A program made the position numbers and the translations under genes. The notes beneath the pieces are model-generated. The model had not been told where the DNA came from. It saw only the letters and a list, made by a program, of their open reading frames with translations, and searched no databases. Source: Mesotoga infera (GTDB lineage: Bacteria > Thermotogota > Thermotogae > Petrotogales > Kosmotogaceae). From it: a DNA stretch of 64,000 nucleotides. Below are positions 54,333 through 63,524 of the stretch, piece after piece. Each line of letters starts with the position of its first letter. Positions within the stretch are counted from its first letter, which is position 1. Where the stretch lies: positions 2,046,001 through 2,110,000 of the forward strand of contig NZ_LS974202.1 of assembly GCF_900157305.1 (NCBI RefSeq), in the 5' to 3' direction.

Positions 54333-56132
54333 ATGATCAGGATTCATGAATTACCGGGTGAAGTCGTAAGGAAGATCGCCGCGGGCGAAGTCGTTACCGG
54401 TTGCTACTCGGTGTTGAAAGAACTGGTAGAAAACAGCATCGATGCAGGTGCATCGTTTGTAGAGATTGAGATAAGATCCGGTGGAAAAGAGTACATAAAG
54501 GTGCGCGACAACGGTACCGGGATGACGCTCGAAGAGGCCAGGCTCTCTTTGAAACCCCACACAACGAGCAAGATCGCGACAATAGAAGATCTCGATTCTC
54601 TTTCGACCTTCGGCTTCAGGGGCGAGGCGCTTTCCACCATCGCTTCCGTTTCAAGAATGTTGCTCTCCACTGTGGGTGTTGAGGACACTCTGGGAGTGAC
54701 ACTGGAAGTTACGGCCGGAGAAGTGATCGGAGAAAAATTCTTCAACGGAGCCAGGGGTACCACAGTCGAAGTCTTCGATCTTCTCTTCAACACGCCTGCC
54801 AGAAGGAAATTTCTTAAATCTGTCTCTATCGAGGGGCGGATGGTCACCGAGATGATGCAAAGATTCATATTATCCTTTCATAGTGTTGATTTCTTATACA
54901 TACGCGACGGTCAGAAAGTTTATGACACAAGGGGGCTGACAGGTATCGAAGATCGTGTCTTGATGATCTACCCCGAACTTTCAAGGAGAGACTTACTGCC
55001 GTTCAAAGAAGAGACTCGCGAGATGAGAATCGAAGGACTAGTCACACTCCCGGTAAGGACGAAACGCAATAGAATGGGAGAGAACATTTTCGTGAACGGC
55101 AGGTATGTGAGGCAGTTCGAACTCAACTACGCCCTCGAGAGAGGGTACGGAGAGGCCTTGGAGAAGGGGAACTTCCCTTTCGCGGTCGTTTTTATTCAGA
55201 TAGATCCGGTCGAGGTAGATGTCAACATCCACCCGCAGAAACTAGAGGTGAAGTTCGCATCTCCGGCGACGATTCTTGAAGGTCTTAAAAGAGCGGTGAG
55301 GTCCGCGATAAGAAATGCCGGGAGTTTCTCTATTGACATTCGTCCTCCATCAATCGGCGGAGAAGAATCTAGGTCAGAAGAGAGAGATGAACCTAAAATT
55401 CGTTATAGAGAGAAAGCTTTTCCGACAGATAGAACGGACAGAATGAGTGATGAGGTAAAAGAGCCTTCCTGGAGAAACTACGACAGAAACGAGAGCATAC
55501 CCGTGAGTTTGGAACGAAGGATTTTCAGACCCTACATCGAATCGAGAAAGGACGAAGCTCTTAAAAAAAGTGTTGAGGACAGAACCGACTTTCTCGGTGT
55601 CCTCGGAGAGAGGTACATACTGGTAGAATCGGGGGAAGGACTGTTGATCATCGATCAACACGCCGCCCACGAAAGAATCCTGTACGAAAGATTGAAGGAG
55701 AAGATGGTTATAGATTCTCAAAATCTACTCGTACCCGTCGAACTCTCTTTCGAGTCAGAAAGGAAGGAACTTCTCACACTGAAAAGAGAGAGGATAGAAC
55801 AACTCGGCTTTAATTTCAGGTTCGAGGGTGATAAAATTCTGTTAGTGGCGATACCCCAGTTACTTCCAGTTGAAAGTGCGGCAGAAACTCTCGGGGAAGT
55901 GATTGACGAATTACGTCTGGAAGGACTCGAAGAACCGGAAAGGGTCTTCGATAACCTTCTCGCGACGATCGCCTGTAAATCGGCCATAAGAACTGGAGAC
56001 AAGCTTGACATAGGACAGGCGAGGGAACTTTTCGAAGAGCTTAGGAAAAGGCAGTTGCTCGTCTGTCCCCATGGAAGACCGATATCCATGGTAATAAGAC
56101 AGGAAGATCTGGACAGGTATTTCTCCAGATAG
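54333..56132 (+). CDS. mutL: DNA mismatch repair protein MutL with endonuclease motif
   Basis: MutL couples mismatch recognition to strand removal. The GHKL ATPase domain shows KIAAGEVV, ELVENSIDAGA, DNGTGM and STFGFRGEALSTIASV. The C-terminal domain has DQHAAHERILYE, the DQHA(X)2E(X)4E metal motif of nicking MutL, and CPHGRP. At 599 residues it is of normal length. There is no recognisable ribosome binding site before ATG 54333, since the IscB-type element ends directly upstream. Its translation may depend on new signals or on a weak start. Confidence 0.95.
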   Translation: MIRIHELPGEVVRKIAAGEVVTGCYSVLKELVENSIDAGASFVEIEIRSGGKEYIKVRDNGTGMTLEEARLSLKPHTTSKIATIEDLDSLSTFGFRGEALSTIASVSRMLLSTVGVEDTLGVTLEVTAGEVIGEKFFNGARGTTVEVFDLLFNTPARRKFLKSVSIEGRMVTEMMQRFILSFHSVDFLYIRDGQKVYDTRGLTGIEDRVLMIYPELSRRDLLPFKEETREMRIEGLVTLPVRTKRNRMGENIFVNGRYVRQFELNYALERGYGEALEKGNFPFAVVFIQIDPVEVDVNIHPQKLEVKFASPATILEGLKRAVRSAIRNAGSFSIDIRPPSIGGEESRSEERDEPKIRYREKAFPTDRTDRMSDEVKEPSWRNYDRNESIPVSLERRIFRPYIESRKDEALKKSVEDRTDFLGVLGERYILVESGEGLLIIDQHAAHERILYERLKEKMVIDSQNLLVPVELSFESERKELLTLKRERIEQLGFNFRFEGDKILLVAIPQLLPVESAAETLGEVIDELRLEGLEEPERVFDNLLATIACKSAIRTGDKLDIGQARELFEELRKRQLLVCPHGRPISMVIRQEDLDRYFSR

Positions 56133-56149
56133 TTCCTATGACATTGTAA

Positions 56150-56330
56150 CTCCGTATCAAGGGAAACCGGTGAGAATCCGGTACGGTCCCGCCACTGTGA
56201 ACGGTTACGAAATCCACAAGGTGCCACTGGGAAACCGGGAAGGCGTGGAGATTAGGTTGAGCCGTGAGTCAGGAGACCTGAGCAGAGTTGAGATATCACC
56301 ATCCTTCCGAGGCAGAAGGATGGTGAAATT
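56150..56330 (+). ncRNA. Cobalamin riboswitch
   Basis: Conserved blocks are in order: GGGAAACCGGTGAGAATCC near 56160-56180, ACGGTCCCGCCACTGTGA, GTGCCACTGGGAAACC, GGGAAGGCG, and the B12 box AGTCAGGAGACCTG near 56266-56280. A perfect 12-bp hairpin at 56296-56326 has the loop CGAGGCA. Its GGCA can pair with TGCC of the upstream CCACTG loop, which is the expected kissing-loop contact. It controls the B12-type ABC importer that follows. Confidence 0.95.
56296..56326 (+). promoter_or_regulatory. Expression-platform hairpin of the cobalamin riboswitch
   Basis: Arms of 12 bases (56296-56307 and 56315-56326) are perfect complements. No T run follows, and the ribosome binding site AGGGGAGAG is about 15 bases downstream. 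Control at translation is therefore more likely than at termination, but this is an inference. Confidence 0.6.
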
Positions 56331-56354
56331 CCTTGCAAAAAGGGGAGAGTTTTA

Positions 56355-57239
56355 ATGAAAAAACTGGTTCTGGTGTTATCGGTTCTACTTGCGATCTCTA
56401 CGGTTATGACCATCGAACTGGTCGATGACCTTGGACGTCTCGTTTCGATCGATAAGACTCCCGGGAGAGTCGTGATCGCCTCTCCTGCGATAACCTACTA
56501 TCTGGAACTTCTGGACGTCACGCACACCATAGTAGGCGTAACCGATTGGGACTCTTTCGCCCTTTCGAGGGAGGTTACCAAAATAGGAAATCTCACCCCT
56601 CTCAACCTCGAAATGGTTCTATCCCTTGAACCTGATCTAGTACTCATCTCTGGGGGCATTCAGGAAGTCGAAGTGGAAAAGCTCGAGAGAATGGGGGTCA
56701 ATGTGTTCGTGGTAAATCCTAACTCTTTCGAAGATATCTACCGCAATCTTACCGTTCTCGGCAATATCTTCGCGATTCCCGAGCGAGGAAGAAAAGTGGC
56801 CACCGATTTCAGAAACGGGGTGCTTGAAGTTGCCAAAGACGTTTACAACGTTCCTCAGGAGGAAAGGCCGAAGGTGATGTACATAATGATCGCCGGTTCT
56901 GTGAGTGATATATGGACCTGCGGTACCGGTTCATTTGTGAACCAGGCAATAGCATACGCCGGAGGTGCCAACGTTGCAGCACCTTACAGCGGCAACAACG
57001 GGTGGTTCCCCGTTAGCCCGGAATTCGTTCTCAATACGCAGCCGGATGTAATCCTGGTTCCCTACTATTACGAGGGGGGACAGCGCGAAGCTGTAGAGAT
57101 GATAACGTCCTATAAACCTTTCGCCGAAGTCCCGGCAGTTAAAAATGGGAGGGTATACCCTATCTCAGATTCGCTTACGGCTTACGCCAACCCCAGATTC
57201 ATAGATCTCGTAAAGACTCTGAAGGAGTATTTTTATTGA
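56355..57239 (+). CDS. btuF: Periplasmic B12/iron-siderophore-type binding protein of an ABC importer
   Basis: The 294-residue protein has a signal peptide (about residues 1-19) and the two-lobed PeriBP fold with a helical linker. TPGRVVIASPAITYYLELLD, VGVTDWDS, EPDLVLISGG and IWTCGTGSFVNQAI mark it as the BtuF/FecB class. It lacks a lipobox cysteine. The cobalamin riboswitch just upstream supports cobalamin as the cargo. It overlaps the permease gene by four bases. Confidence 0.88.
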   Translation: MKKLVLVLSVLLAISTVMTIELVDDLGRLVSIDKTPGRVVIASPAITYYLELLDVTHTIVGVTDWDSFALSREVTKIGNLTPLNLEMVLSLEPDLVLISGGIQEVEVEKLERMGVNVFVVNPNSFEDIYRNLTVLGNIFAIPERGRKVATDFRNGVLEVAKDVYNVPQEERPKVMYIMIAGSVSDIWTCGTGSFVNQAIAYAGGANVAAPYSGNNGWFPVSPEFVLNTQPDVILVPYYYEGGQREAVEMITSYKPFAEVPAVKNGRVYPISDSLTAYANPRFIDLVKTLKEYFY

Positions 57240-58228
57240 AGAAGATACTGCTTTTCATATCGATAGCCGCGGCATCCCTTATTGGGATGCTGTGGTCGTC
57301 GAGTTTTGGAACCGTTAAGTACTCGATGGTTGAAGTCTTTCAGATGATTTCTGGAAATCTAACTGGATCGCGTGCGAATATCTACATGAATCTGCGCCTT
57401 CCCAGACTTCTCGTTGCCTTTCTCATAGGTTCAGGATTGGCTGTTGGCGGAAACGGTCTGCAGCTAACGTTGAAGAACCCTCTTGCTGATCCGTACATAA
57501 TAGGCATATCGGCAGGGGCTTCTTTTGGCGCCGTCTTCTCCTTATTCATAAAGGAGATGAGTAGGACTACCATCAATATAGATCTGATGGCCTTTATTTT
57601 CGCCGTCTTTTCAGCTTTTTTGACTTACACCATTTCGCGCAGGGGTGGGCGGATTCCTATAACGACCCTTGTGCTGTCTGGCGTGATCGTCTCCTCGCTT
57701 TTCAACGCGGCCGTGACCTTCCTGGTGGTTTTCGCATGGCGAAACGTTATAACGCTTCACTTTTGGTCACTCGGTTCACTCTCAGGAGTCACGTGGGGAG
57801 ATGTTTTAAAGCTGCTACCTGCGACCCTCTTCCAGTACGCCGTGTTCACCGTGATCAGGAGAAAGATGTTGATTCTGGCAACGGGAGAGGAACACGCGAT
57901 AACGGTTGGGGTAAACCCTGAGAGAATAAAGTTCGTTGTCTTCTTCACGGTTTCGATCGTCTCGGCGATAGCGGTGTCCACGGCCGGATTGATAGGTTTC
58001 GTGGGCTTGGTAATTCCACACATTGTGCGACTGGCCTTCGGTACGGACAACAGGCTGAACCTTCCGGCAACGGCGCTGCTGGGTGGCTTTTTTCTTATCG
58101 TTTGCGATACCTTCGCCAGGACACTCTTTCAGCCAACCGAATTGCCAATCGGGGCCGTTACGGCTCTTGTGGGCGCTCCCGTTTTCATCTACCTTCTCAG
58201 GAGTAAAGAAGTGGTCAGGAATGGATGA
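57236..58228 (+). CDS. btuC: FecCD-family permease of the B12 importer
   Basis: The 330-residue integral membrane protein belongs to the FecCD/BtuC family with about ten membrane segments. LRLPRLLVAFLIGSGLAVGG, NPLADPYIIGISAGASFGAVF and LIGFVGLVIPHIVRLAFG are typical. It starts at TTG and its TGA overlaps the ATPase start. The order binding protein-permease-ATPase is normal. Confidence 0.93.
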   Translation: MKKILLFISIAAASLIGMLWSSSFGTVKYSMVEVFQMISGNLTGSRANIYMNLRLPRLLVAFLIGSGLAVGGNGLQLTLKNPLADPYIIGISAGASFGAVFSLFIKEMSRTTINIDLMAFIFAVFSAFLTYTISRRGGRIPITTLVLSGVIVSSLFNAAVTFLVVFAWRNVITLHFWSLGSLSGVTWGDVLKLLPATLFQYAVFTVIRRKMLILATGEEHAITVGVNPERIKFVVFFTVSIVSAIAVSTAGLIGFVGLVIPHIVRLAFGTDNRLNLPATALLGGFFLIVCDTFARTLFQPTELPIGAVTALVGAPVFIYLLRSKEVVRNG

Positions 58229-59000
58229 TGTCATAACTATAAGGGATCTCCACTTCAGCTACTCGAGAGAAGAGGTTTTAAGAGGCATAAATCTCACCCT
58301 TAAACAGGGCGAAGTGCTCGGTATTCTCGGGCCCAATGGAAGCGGGAAATCTACTTTGATGAGCATTATATGCGGGATTCAAAAAAACTGGAGCGGATCG
58401 ATAGAGATAATGGGAAGTCCTCTAAAAGACTATACGGGTAAAAGATTGGCCAGAATACTTTCTTACATACCCCAGAGTTTCGATCCTTCCTTCGATCTGA
58501 AGGTGGAGACGATAGTCTCTTTCGGTAGGAACCCATATCTCAAAGGACTGTCCGGTCCTGGAGCCAAGGACTACGAAATCATAGACGAAGTCATGGAACT
58601 TACCGAGATATACGGGTTCAAAGACCGCTTCTTCAGTACACTGAGCGGCGGAGAAAAACAGAGAGTGGTCATTGCCAAAGCGCTCGCCCAGGAGGGAAGA
58701 ATACTCCTCATGGACGAGTTCACCTCGCATCTCGATCCCGGACATTCAAGAAAAGTTGGCAAGATTGCCACCGATCTCGTTCGTGCCAAAGGTCTGAGTG
58801 CCATGGCCGTCTTTCACGATCTAAACCAGGCTATAGAGATGTCTGACAGACTGGTTTTCATGAAAGAGGGAAAGATCGAGGCACTTGGTGAAGTCTGGGA
58901 AACGGTGAACCCCGATGTAATATGGAAGGTTTATGGTCTCAGAGCCCAGATAATAACAAATCCCATTACGGAATTGCCACTGGTGGTTTTCTACGATTGA
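58221..59000 (+). CDS. btuD: ATP-binding protein of the B12 importer
   Basis: The 259-residue ABC ATPase has Walker A GPNGSGKSTLMS, the signature LSGGEKQRVVIAKALAQ, Walker B ILLMDEFTSHLD and the H-loop histidine in VFHDLNQAI. I chose ATG 58221, inside the end of the permease gene, because the ATPase fold begins there. It completes the riboswitch-controlled operon. Its last ten bases overlap the YbaK-like gene on the other strand. Confidence 0.93.
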   Translation: MDDVITIRDLHFSYSREEVLRGINLTLKQGEVLGILGPNGSGKSTLMSIICGIQKNWSGSIEIMGSPLKDYTGKRLARILSYIPQSFDPSFDLKVETIVSFGRNPYLKGLSGPGAKDYEIIDEVMELTEIYGFKDRFFSTLSGGEKQRVVIAKALAQEGRILLMDEFTSHLDPGHSRKVGKIATDLVRAKGLSAMAVFHDLNQAIEMSDRLVFMKEGKIEALGEVWETVNPDVIWKVYGLRAQIITNPITELPLVVFYD

Positions 59001-59461
59001 TCGAGCGGGTTGGTAAGGTCGAAGGCTTCACCACCGGTTATCCTCACAAGATCTTCAAAAGTGGTCTCCACGGCCGAGCCCGAAGTTCCTGCAGAAGGAT
59101 AGACTTTGTCGTATTCTCTCAACCATTCGTCAATCAGAACCTTCACTCCGTTAAGACCGAAGGGGCACACCCCGCCAGGTAAGAATCCGGTTAAGGATTC
59201 CGTCTCATCGGCGCTAGCAAGGCGTGGTTTCTCACCAGTCACTTTCTTCAATTTCGAGGAGGAGACTTTACGATCACCCGGACAGACAACTAGAAAGGCT
59301 CCGTTTTTCTTGCAAACAAAAAGGATCGACTTCGCGATCTGACCAACCGCAACGCCGAGCATACCGGCAGCGGTTACGGCCGTAGGTGTGGAACCGTCGG
59401 GGAATTCGCGGTACTTCAGTCCGTGCCTCTCCAAAACCCTTAGGACTTTTTCGGAAATCAT
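58991..59461 (-). CDS. YbaK/ProX-type aminoacyl-tRNA deacylase-domain protein
   Basis: The roughly 156-residue protein has the YbaK fold, with AVGQIAKSILFVCKKNGAFLVV, a GDRKVSSSKLKKVTG stretch and GGVCPFGL, the family pocket region. Such proteins remove mischarged amino acids from tRNA. I chose ATG at 59459-59461 with GGGGGAGAG upstream. An extension to 59527 would add a poor leader. Its exact tRNA target is unknown. Confidence 0.9.
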   Translation of the reverse strand: MISEKVLRVLERHGLKYREFPDGSTPTAVTAAGMLGVAVGQIAKSILFVCKKNGAFLVVCPGDRKVSSSKLKKVTGEKPRLASADETESLTGFLPGGVCPFGLNGVKVLIDEWLREYDKVYPSAGTSGSAVETTFEDLVRITGGEAFDLTNPLDQS

Positions 59462-59545
59462 TTCTCTCCCCCTTTTTTGCACGGCCTTAACAAAGGCAAT
59501 GTCTGGATTCGCTAGAGTGAGATACACCGTTGCTGCTCGATCATT

Positions 59546-60625
59546 TTATCTTCCCATATCGTTTATTATAACCGCTTTTGCCAGCTCATGTGCCAACGAG
59601 GTGAAATCTTTTCCTTCGATGTTGCTCAGTACGACGACGAAAATGTCATCTTCCACGTACCGGCTTATTCTGGTAGAAGTTCCCTTGGTGTCGCCATCGT
59701 GATAGACCAGTCGCCTGTACTGTCCGGCGATGAACTCCGTTCCCACAAAAACACCATAGCCGGCTTCGTGAAGCTGGCTTGTAGGTGTTTCCATGATCTT
59801 CACCGACTCTTTGGACAGTATATTCGTGCCGTACAGAGCCCTGTCCCAGAGATATAGATCGTAAACCGTTGAATAGAGGCCACCAGCTCCTCCGGGCAGT
59901 TTTCTATCCACCCAGTCGGCCTCTCTGATAAACTCATCGTCGATAACATACGACTGGCAGTAATACGGCCGGGCCCATCCCGAGTCGTACTCGTTGAAAT
60001 CATAGCCAGTGTTGTTCATACCGAGGGGCTTAAAGATATTTTCCCTCAAATATTCATCATAGGGCATTCCGCTTACTTTTTCTATAATTACCCCCAGAAG
60101 GAAGTAAGCACTGTTACTGTACAGGAAGGATGTTCCTGGTTCGAACCTGAGTGGAAGCGTGGAGATGTATTCGATTTCCGCGCTTTGAAGAGATTTGTCG
60201 TTTTCGTAAACACGTATATTTTCCAGTAATTCCTCGCTATTTATCATGGTTGGAATCCCCGAAGAGTGATTCAACATGTATTTAAGTAAAATCTTCTCTC
60301 CGTTCGGGAAGCCCTCCAGATACATTGACAGAGGATCGTCGAGTGTAAGCTCGCCTCTTTCGACGAGTTGCAAAATCGCCACGGCGGTGATCTGTTTCGT
60401 TATAGAGGCTATCCTGAACTTCTTTTCTGGAGTATTGGGGATATTTCTTTCAACGTCGGCCATTCCGTAACCGGCCGCATGAAGTATAGCATCGCCCCGG
60501 GCCACAAGAATCGCTCCCCAAAATCCTTCGAAATCAACGACTCTCTGAATGACTTCATTAAGGGGGTTAGCCAGGATCATTGAAGAGAAAAGTACAACGA
60601 TACAGATAAACGCAATTTTTCTCAT
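59546..60625 (-). CDS. Exported serine beta-lactamase/penicillin-binding-like hydrolase
   Basis: The 359-residue protein has a signal peptide (about residues 1-19) and the class C beta-lactamase fold: SITK as the SxxK motif, YSNSAYFLLG for the Tyr-x-Asn motif, and HDGDTKGTS in place of the KTG-like triad. Substrate may be a peptide or an ester; lactam resistance is not implied. The ATG has AAAGGAAG upstream. No partner gene is evident. Confidence 0.85.
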   Translation of the reverse strand: MRKIAFICIVVLFSSMILANPLNEVIQRVVDFEGFWGAILVARGDAILHAAGYGMADVERNIPNTPEKKFRIASITKQITAVAILQLVERGELTLDDPLSMYLEGFPNGEKILLKYMLNHSSGIPTMINSEELLENIRVYENDKSLQSAEIEYISTLPLRFEPGTSFLYSNSAYFLLGVIIEKVSGMPYDEYLRENIFKPLGMNNTGYDFNEYDSGWARPYYCQSYVIDDEFIREADWVDRKLPGGAGGLYSTVYDLYLWDRALYGTNILSKESVKIMETPTSQLHEAGYGVFVGTEFIAGQYRRLVYHDGDTKGTSTRISRYVEDDIFVVVLSNIEGKDFTSLAHELAKAVIINDMGR

Positions 60626-60665
60626 TTCCGCTTCCTTTCAATCATGTTATCCTTTTTGGTCGGCT

Positions 60666-63476
60666 TCACCAGAGCTTTCGCCGGATTTTTTCCAGTTGAG
60701 ATAAGATATCTGAAACATCGGTTTTCCTGAGATTTTTCGCTGCGATTTCAAGCTTTGAGCCAAGTTCAGATATCTCTTCTACCCCGTACATTCTGCCAGA
60801 TCCCTTGAGGCTGTGTCCCTCACGTGCCAGAGATTCGAGATCTCCCCTTTGAAGTAGCGAGCGGATCAACTCGATTGTTTTTCCAATATGTTTTCCGTAC
60901 TCCTCGAACATATCTGAGGCCTCTTCGAGTGTCAACCCCATCTCTTTGGCGAATATCTCTATCTTCTCTTCGGAAGGATTTCTATTACCTCCACCGTCGG
61001 CAATATTCAAAGTCAAAATTTCACGTTTTTTTCCGGTCTTGCCGTATATTCCGGTGTAATACCTCACAGTTTCGAGAAGATCGGTTTGTTTTACCGGTTT
61101 GCCAAGGAAGCCGTCACAACCTGCCGAAATCGATCTCTCTTCGTCTCCCTGCATCGTATGGGCCGTTAGGGCGACGATAGGCATCTTGTAACCTTCGTCC
61201 CTCAAAATTCTAGTGGCCTCGTAACCGTCCATTACGGGCATCTGCATGTCCATCAGAATAAGCGCATACCTCTCGCGCCTAACCAGTTCTGTAGCTTCGA
61301 GACCGTTGCTGGCGATATTCACCAGATATCCAGCCTTTTCCAGAATCTTTTTTATGAGTAACTGGTTGGCCTCGTTATCCTCTACGACTAGAACTCTGGT
61401 TTCTTCAATACCGACCGGTGTGAAATCGATATATTCATGGATCTTTCCGATCAGCTCTTCCTCCTTAACCGGTTTCTGGATAACCTCCTGTACCCACTCT
61501 CCGACTTCCATTTCTCCACCTGAGGAAGATATCACACCGATAACAACAGACCCGCCGAGCTCTTCCAGTGCTTCAAAAACCTCAGATTTCTCCGTGGGCA
61601 TATCCATTATCACCAGAGAGGCCCCGAACTCTCTTATAGCCCTGGCCGTGTCTTTGAGATTCTTGATAACTTCGAACTGTATCCCGTTCCTTTTTAGCAT
61701 CGCTCCGACTATAGTCGAAAAATCCTCGCTGGGCGATGCCAGAATTATCTTGCCGGATTTTACCTGTTCAGGTCTAACCTTCTCTTTAGGTGCCTCCTTC
61801 GATAAAGGTGAAGGAATTTTGACAGTCACTTTAGAGCCTTCATTGATTTTGCTCTCGAACCTTATGACCCCGTTCATGAGCTCAACTATTCTTTTGGTAA
61901 TCGTGAGACCAAGACCTGTGCCTCCGAACTTTCTAGACATCGTACCATCGGCCTGTGTGAAGGGCTCGAAGATCTTGTCTATCTGATCGGCCGAGACCCC
62001 GGTTCCAGTATCCTGTACAACATACGTCAGGTTTGAAGCGTCATAATTGACGATTATGGATACATAGCCTTGATTGGTGAATTTCAAACCATTGGAAACC
62101 AGATTGGTAAGTACCTGACGTACCCTGAATTCGTCCCCGTCCACAAAATCCGGTACATTTTCAGTTAAGCTGTAAGCGAGATGGAGTCCTTTAGAGTAGG
62201 CCATAGGCAAATACGTTTCGACTATCTCTTTCACCAGTTTCGAGGGATTGTATGGAGCTATGAAAAGTTCCAGCCTAGCCGCTTCTATCTTCGAGAGGTC
62301 CAGAACATCGTTTATCAGGCTTAGAAGATGTTCACCGCTCCTGTAAATGGTTTTAAGGTATTTCAATCTCTCAAGACTGCCTTCATCGCTCATCAGCAGT
62401 TCGGTAAAACCAAGTATCGCATTCATTGGCGTCCTCATTTCATGGGACATGTTGGCGAGAAACTCCGATTTCATCTTGCTGGCCTGCTGGGCTTCTCTGG
62501 ATACCTTTCTGAGTAATTCGTTGGAATTTTTAAGTCTGTCGAGGGTTCTCTCTATGAATACCATCGTGTCGTTGAGACCGGAAGCTATCTCGCCTAATTC
62601 ATCATCTGATTTCAAGGTTACCCTCGAGAAAGAACCCTTTTTGATCGACTCGAAACCCTTAAGAAGCTCTGAGAGGGCCCTAGATATGTAAGAATTTAAG
62701 GATAAAGAGAGCAAGAAAGAAAATGCGAAGACCCCTGCAACAACGAGAATTAGAATCGGTAGAACTCTGTTTTTAAGAAGTACGAGCAATCCCTCCGACT
62801 GGAGGACATATATAGTGGCACCGCCAATGGAAACCTTATCGACTAGAAAGAGCGAGCCGGAATTCAAGAAACTGAAGGCCGGACGCACCTCGCTGACAGT
62901 GAAAGGAATCTCTTTAGACCAGTTCTCTTCATCGAGAACGGTTCTAACATACAGACCTGAATCGGAAAACTCCTTCGGAATAACGAAGTGTTCTTCCATG
63001 AGCAGAAAGGCTATCGCATCCTGACCAAGAAAACTCGAGAGGCTTTCTATCTCGGCGTTGTCAAAAGTTATACCGATGATGTATTGGATATCGTCACTGA
63101 CCATTGTGGAGTAATAAATAAGCTGATTGTTGAACATCTTGAATCCGTTTCCCGCACTCGCCATATCGTTCAAAGAATCCTGCAGGAGTCCCGGCCTATT
63201 GCGGAGGATAACCACGCTTTCGCCCTTTTCAATCAACAGGTCAACAGCGTTGTCTATGTAATTATCCATTGAGTATCTATCCACATAAGATTTGAAATCG
63301 CGTCTCAAGTCTATAAACCATCTATAAACCGACTGTTTTTTGGATTCTAGATAGCTCGTATATTCATCGGTGGCGGCTTTGACAAATATCACCGAGAGGA
63401 GAACTATAAGAACAACCAGAACCGCCAGAACAAAAACAAAAAACTGCAGGGATATCTTTCTGCTTAATCTTTTCAT
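60666..63476 (-). CDS. Hybrid sensor histidine kinase with two receiver domains and an Hpt domain
   Basis: The 936-residue membrane protein has helices at about residues 9-31 and 238-260 enclosing a periplasmic sensor domain, then a HAMP linker. HisKA follows with SHEMRTPMNAI and histidine 345, then the HATPase (SNGLKF, DTGTGV, GGTGLGL). The first receiver (about residues 575-680, aspartate 625) is divergent. The second (about 693-810) has aspartate 743 in DMQMPVMDG. The Hpt domain carries histidine 888 in REGHSLKGSG. This multi-step phosphorelay resembles BarA/EvgS-type sensors. No output regulator is nearby. Confidence 0.94.
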   Translation of the reverse strand: MKRLSRKISLQFFVFVLAVLVVLIVLLSVIFVKAATDEYTSYLESKKQSVYRWFIDLRRDFKSYVDRYSMDNYIDNAVDLLIEKGESVVILRNRPGLLQDSLNDMASAGNGFKMFNNQLIYYSTMVSDDIQYIIGITFDNAEIESLSSFLGQDAIAFLLMEEHFVIPKEFSDSGLYVRTVLDEENWSKEIPFTVSEVRPAFSFLNSGSLFLVDKVSIGGATIYVLQSEGLLVLLKNRVLPILILVVAGVFAFSFLLSLSLNSYISRALSELLKGFESIKKGSFSRVTLKSDDELGEIASGLNDTMVFIERTLDRLKNSNELLRKVSREAQQASKMKSEFLANMSHEMRTPMNAILGFTELLMSDEGSLERLKYLKTIYRSGEHLLSLINDVLDLSKIEAARLELFIAPYNPSKLVKEIVETYLPMAYSKGLHLAYSLTENVPDFVDGDEFRVRQVLTNLVSNGLKFTNQGYVSIIVNYDASNLTYVVQDTGTGVSADQIDKIFEPFTQADGTMSRKFGGTGLGLTITKRIVELMNGVIRFESKINEGSKVTVKIPSPLSKEAPKEKVRPEQVKSGKIILASPSEDFSTIVGAMLKRNGIQFEVIKNLKDTARAIREFGASLVIMDMPTEKSEVFEALEELGGSVVIGVISSSGGEMEVGEWVQEVIQKPVKEEELIGKIHEYIDFTPVGIEETRVLVVEDNEANQLLIKKILEKAGYLVNIASNGLEATELVRRERYALILMDMQMPVMDGYEATRILRDEGYKMPIVALTAHTMQGDEERSISAGCDGFLGKPVKQTDLLETVRYYTGIYGKTGKKREILTLNIADGGGNRNPSEEKIEIFAKEMGLTLEEASDMFEEYGKHIGKTIELIRSLLQRGDLESLAREGHSLKGSGRMYGVEEISELGSKLEIAAKNLRKTDVSDILSQLEKIRRKLW

Positions 63477-63524
63477 GGTCCCTCCAACCTGAAAAGAAGC
63501 GTCTACTCCGAATTCTTTATGAGA

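Noticed and set aside
56170-56355. Open frame inside the riboswitch leader (about 61 codons)
   Set aside because: It coincides with the conserved cobalamin riboswitch and ends at the start of the binding protein gene; its codons follow RNA structure, not protein use.
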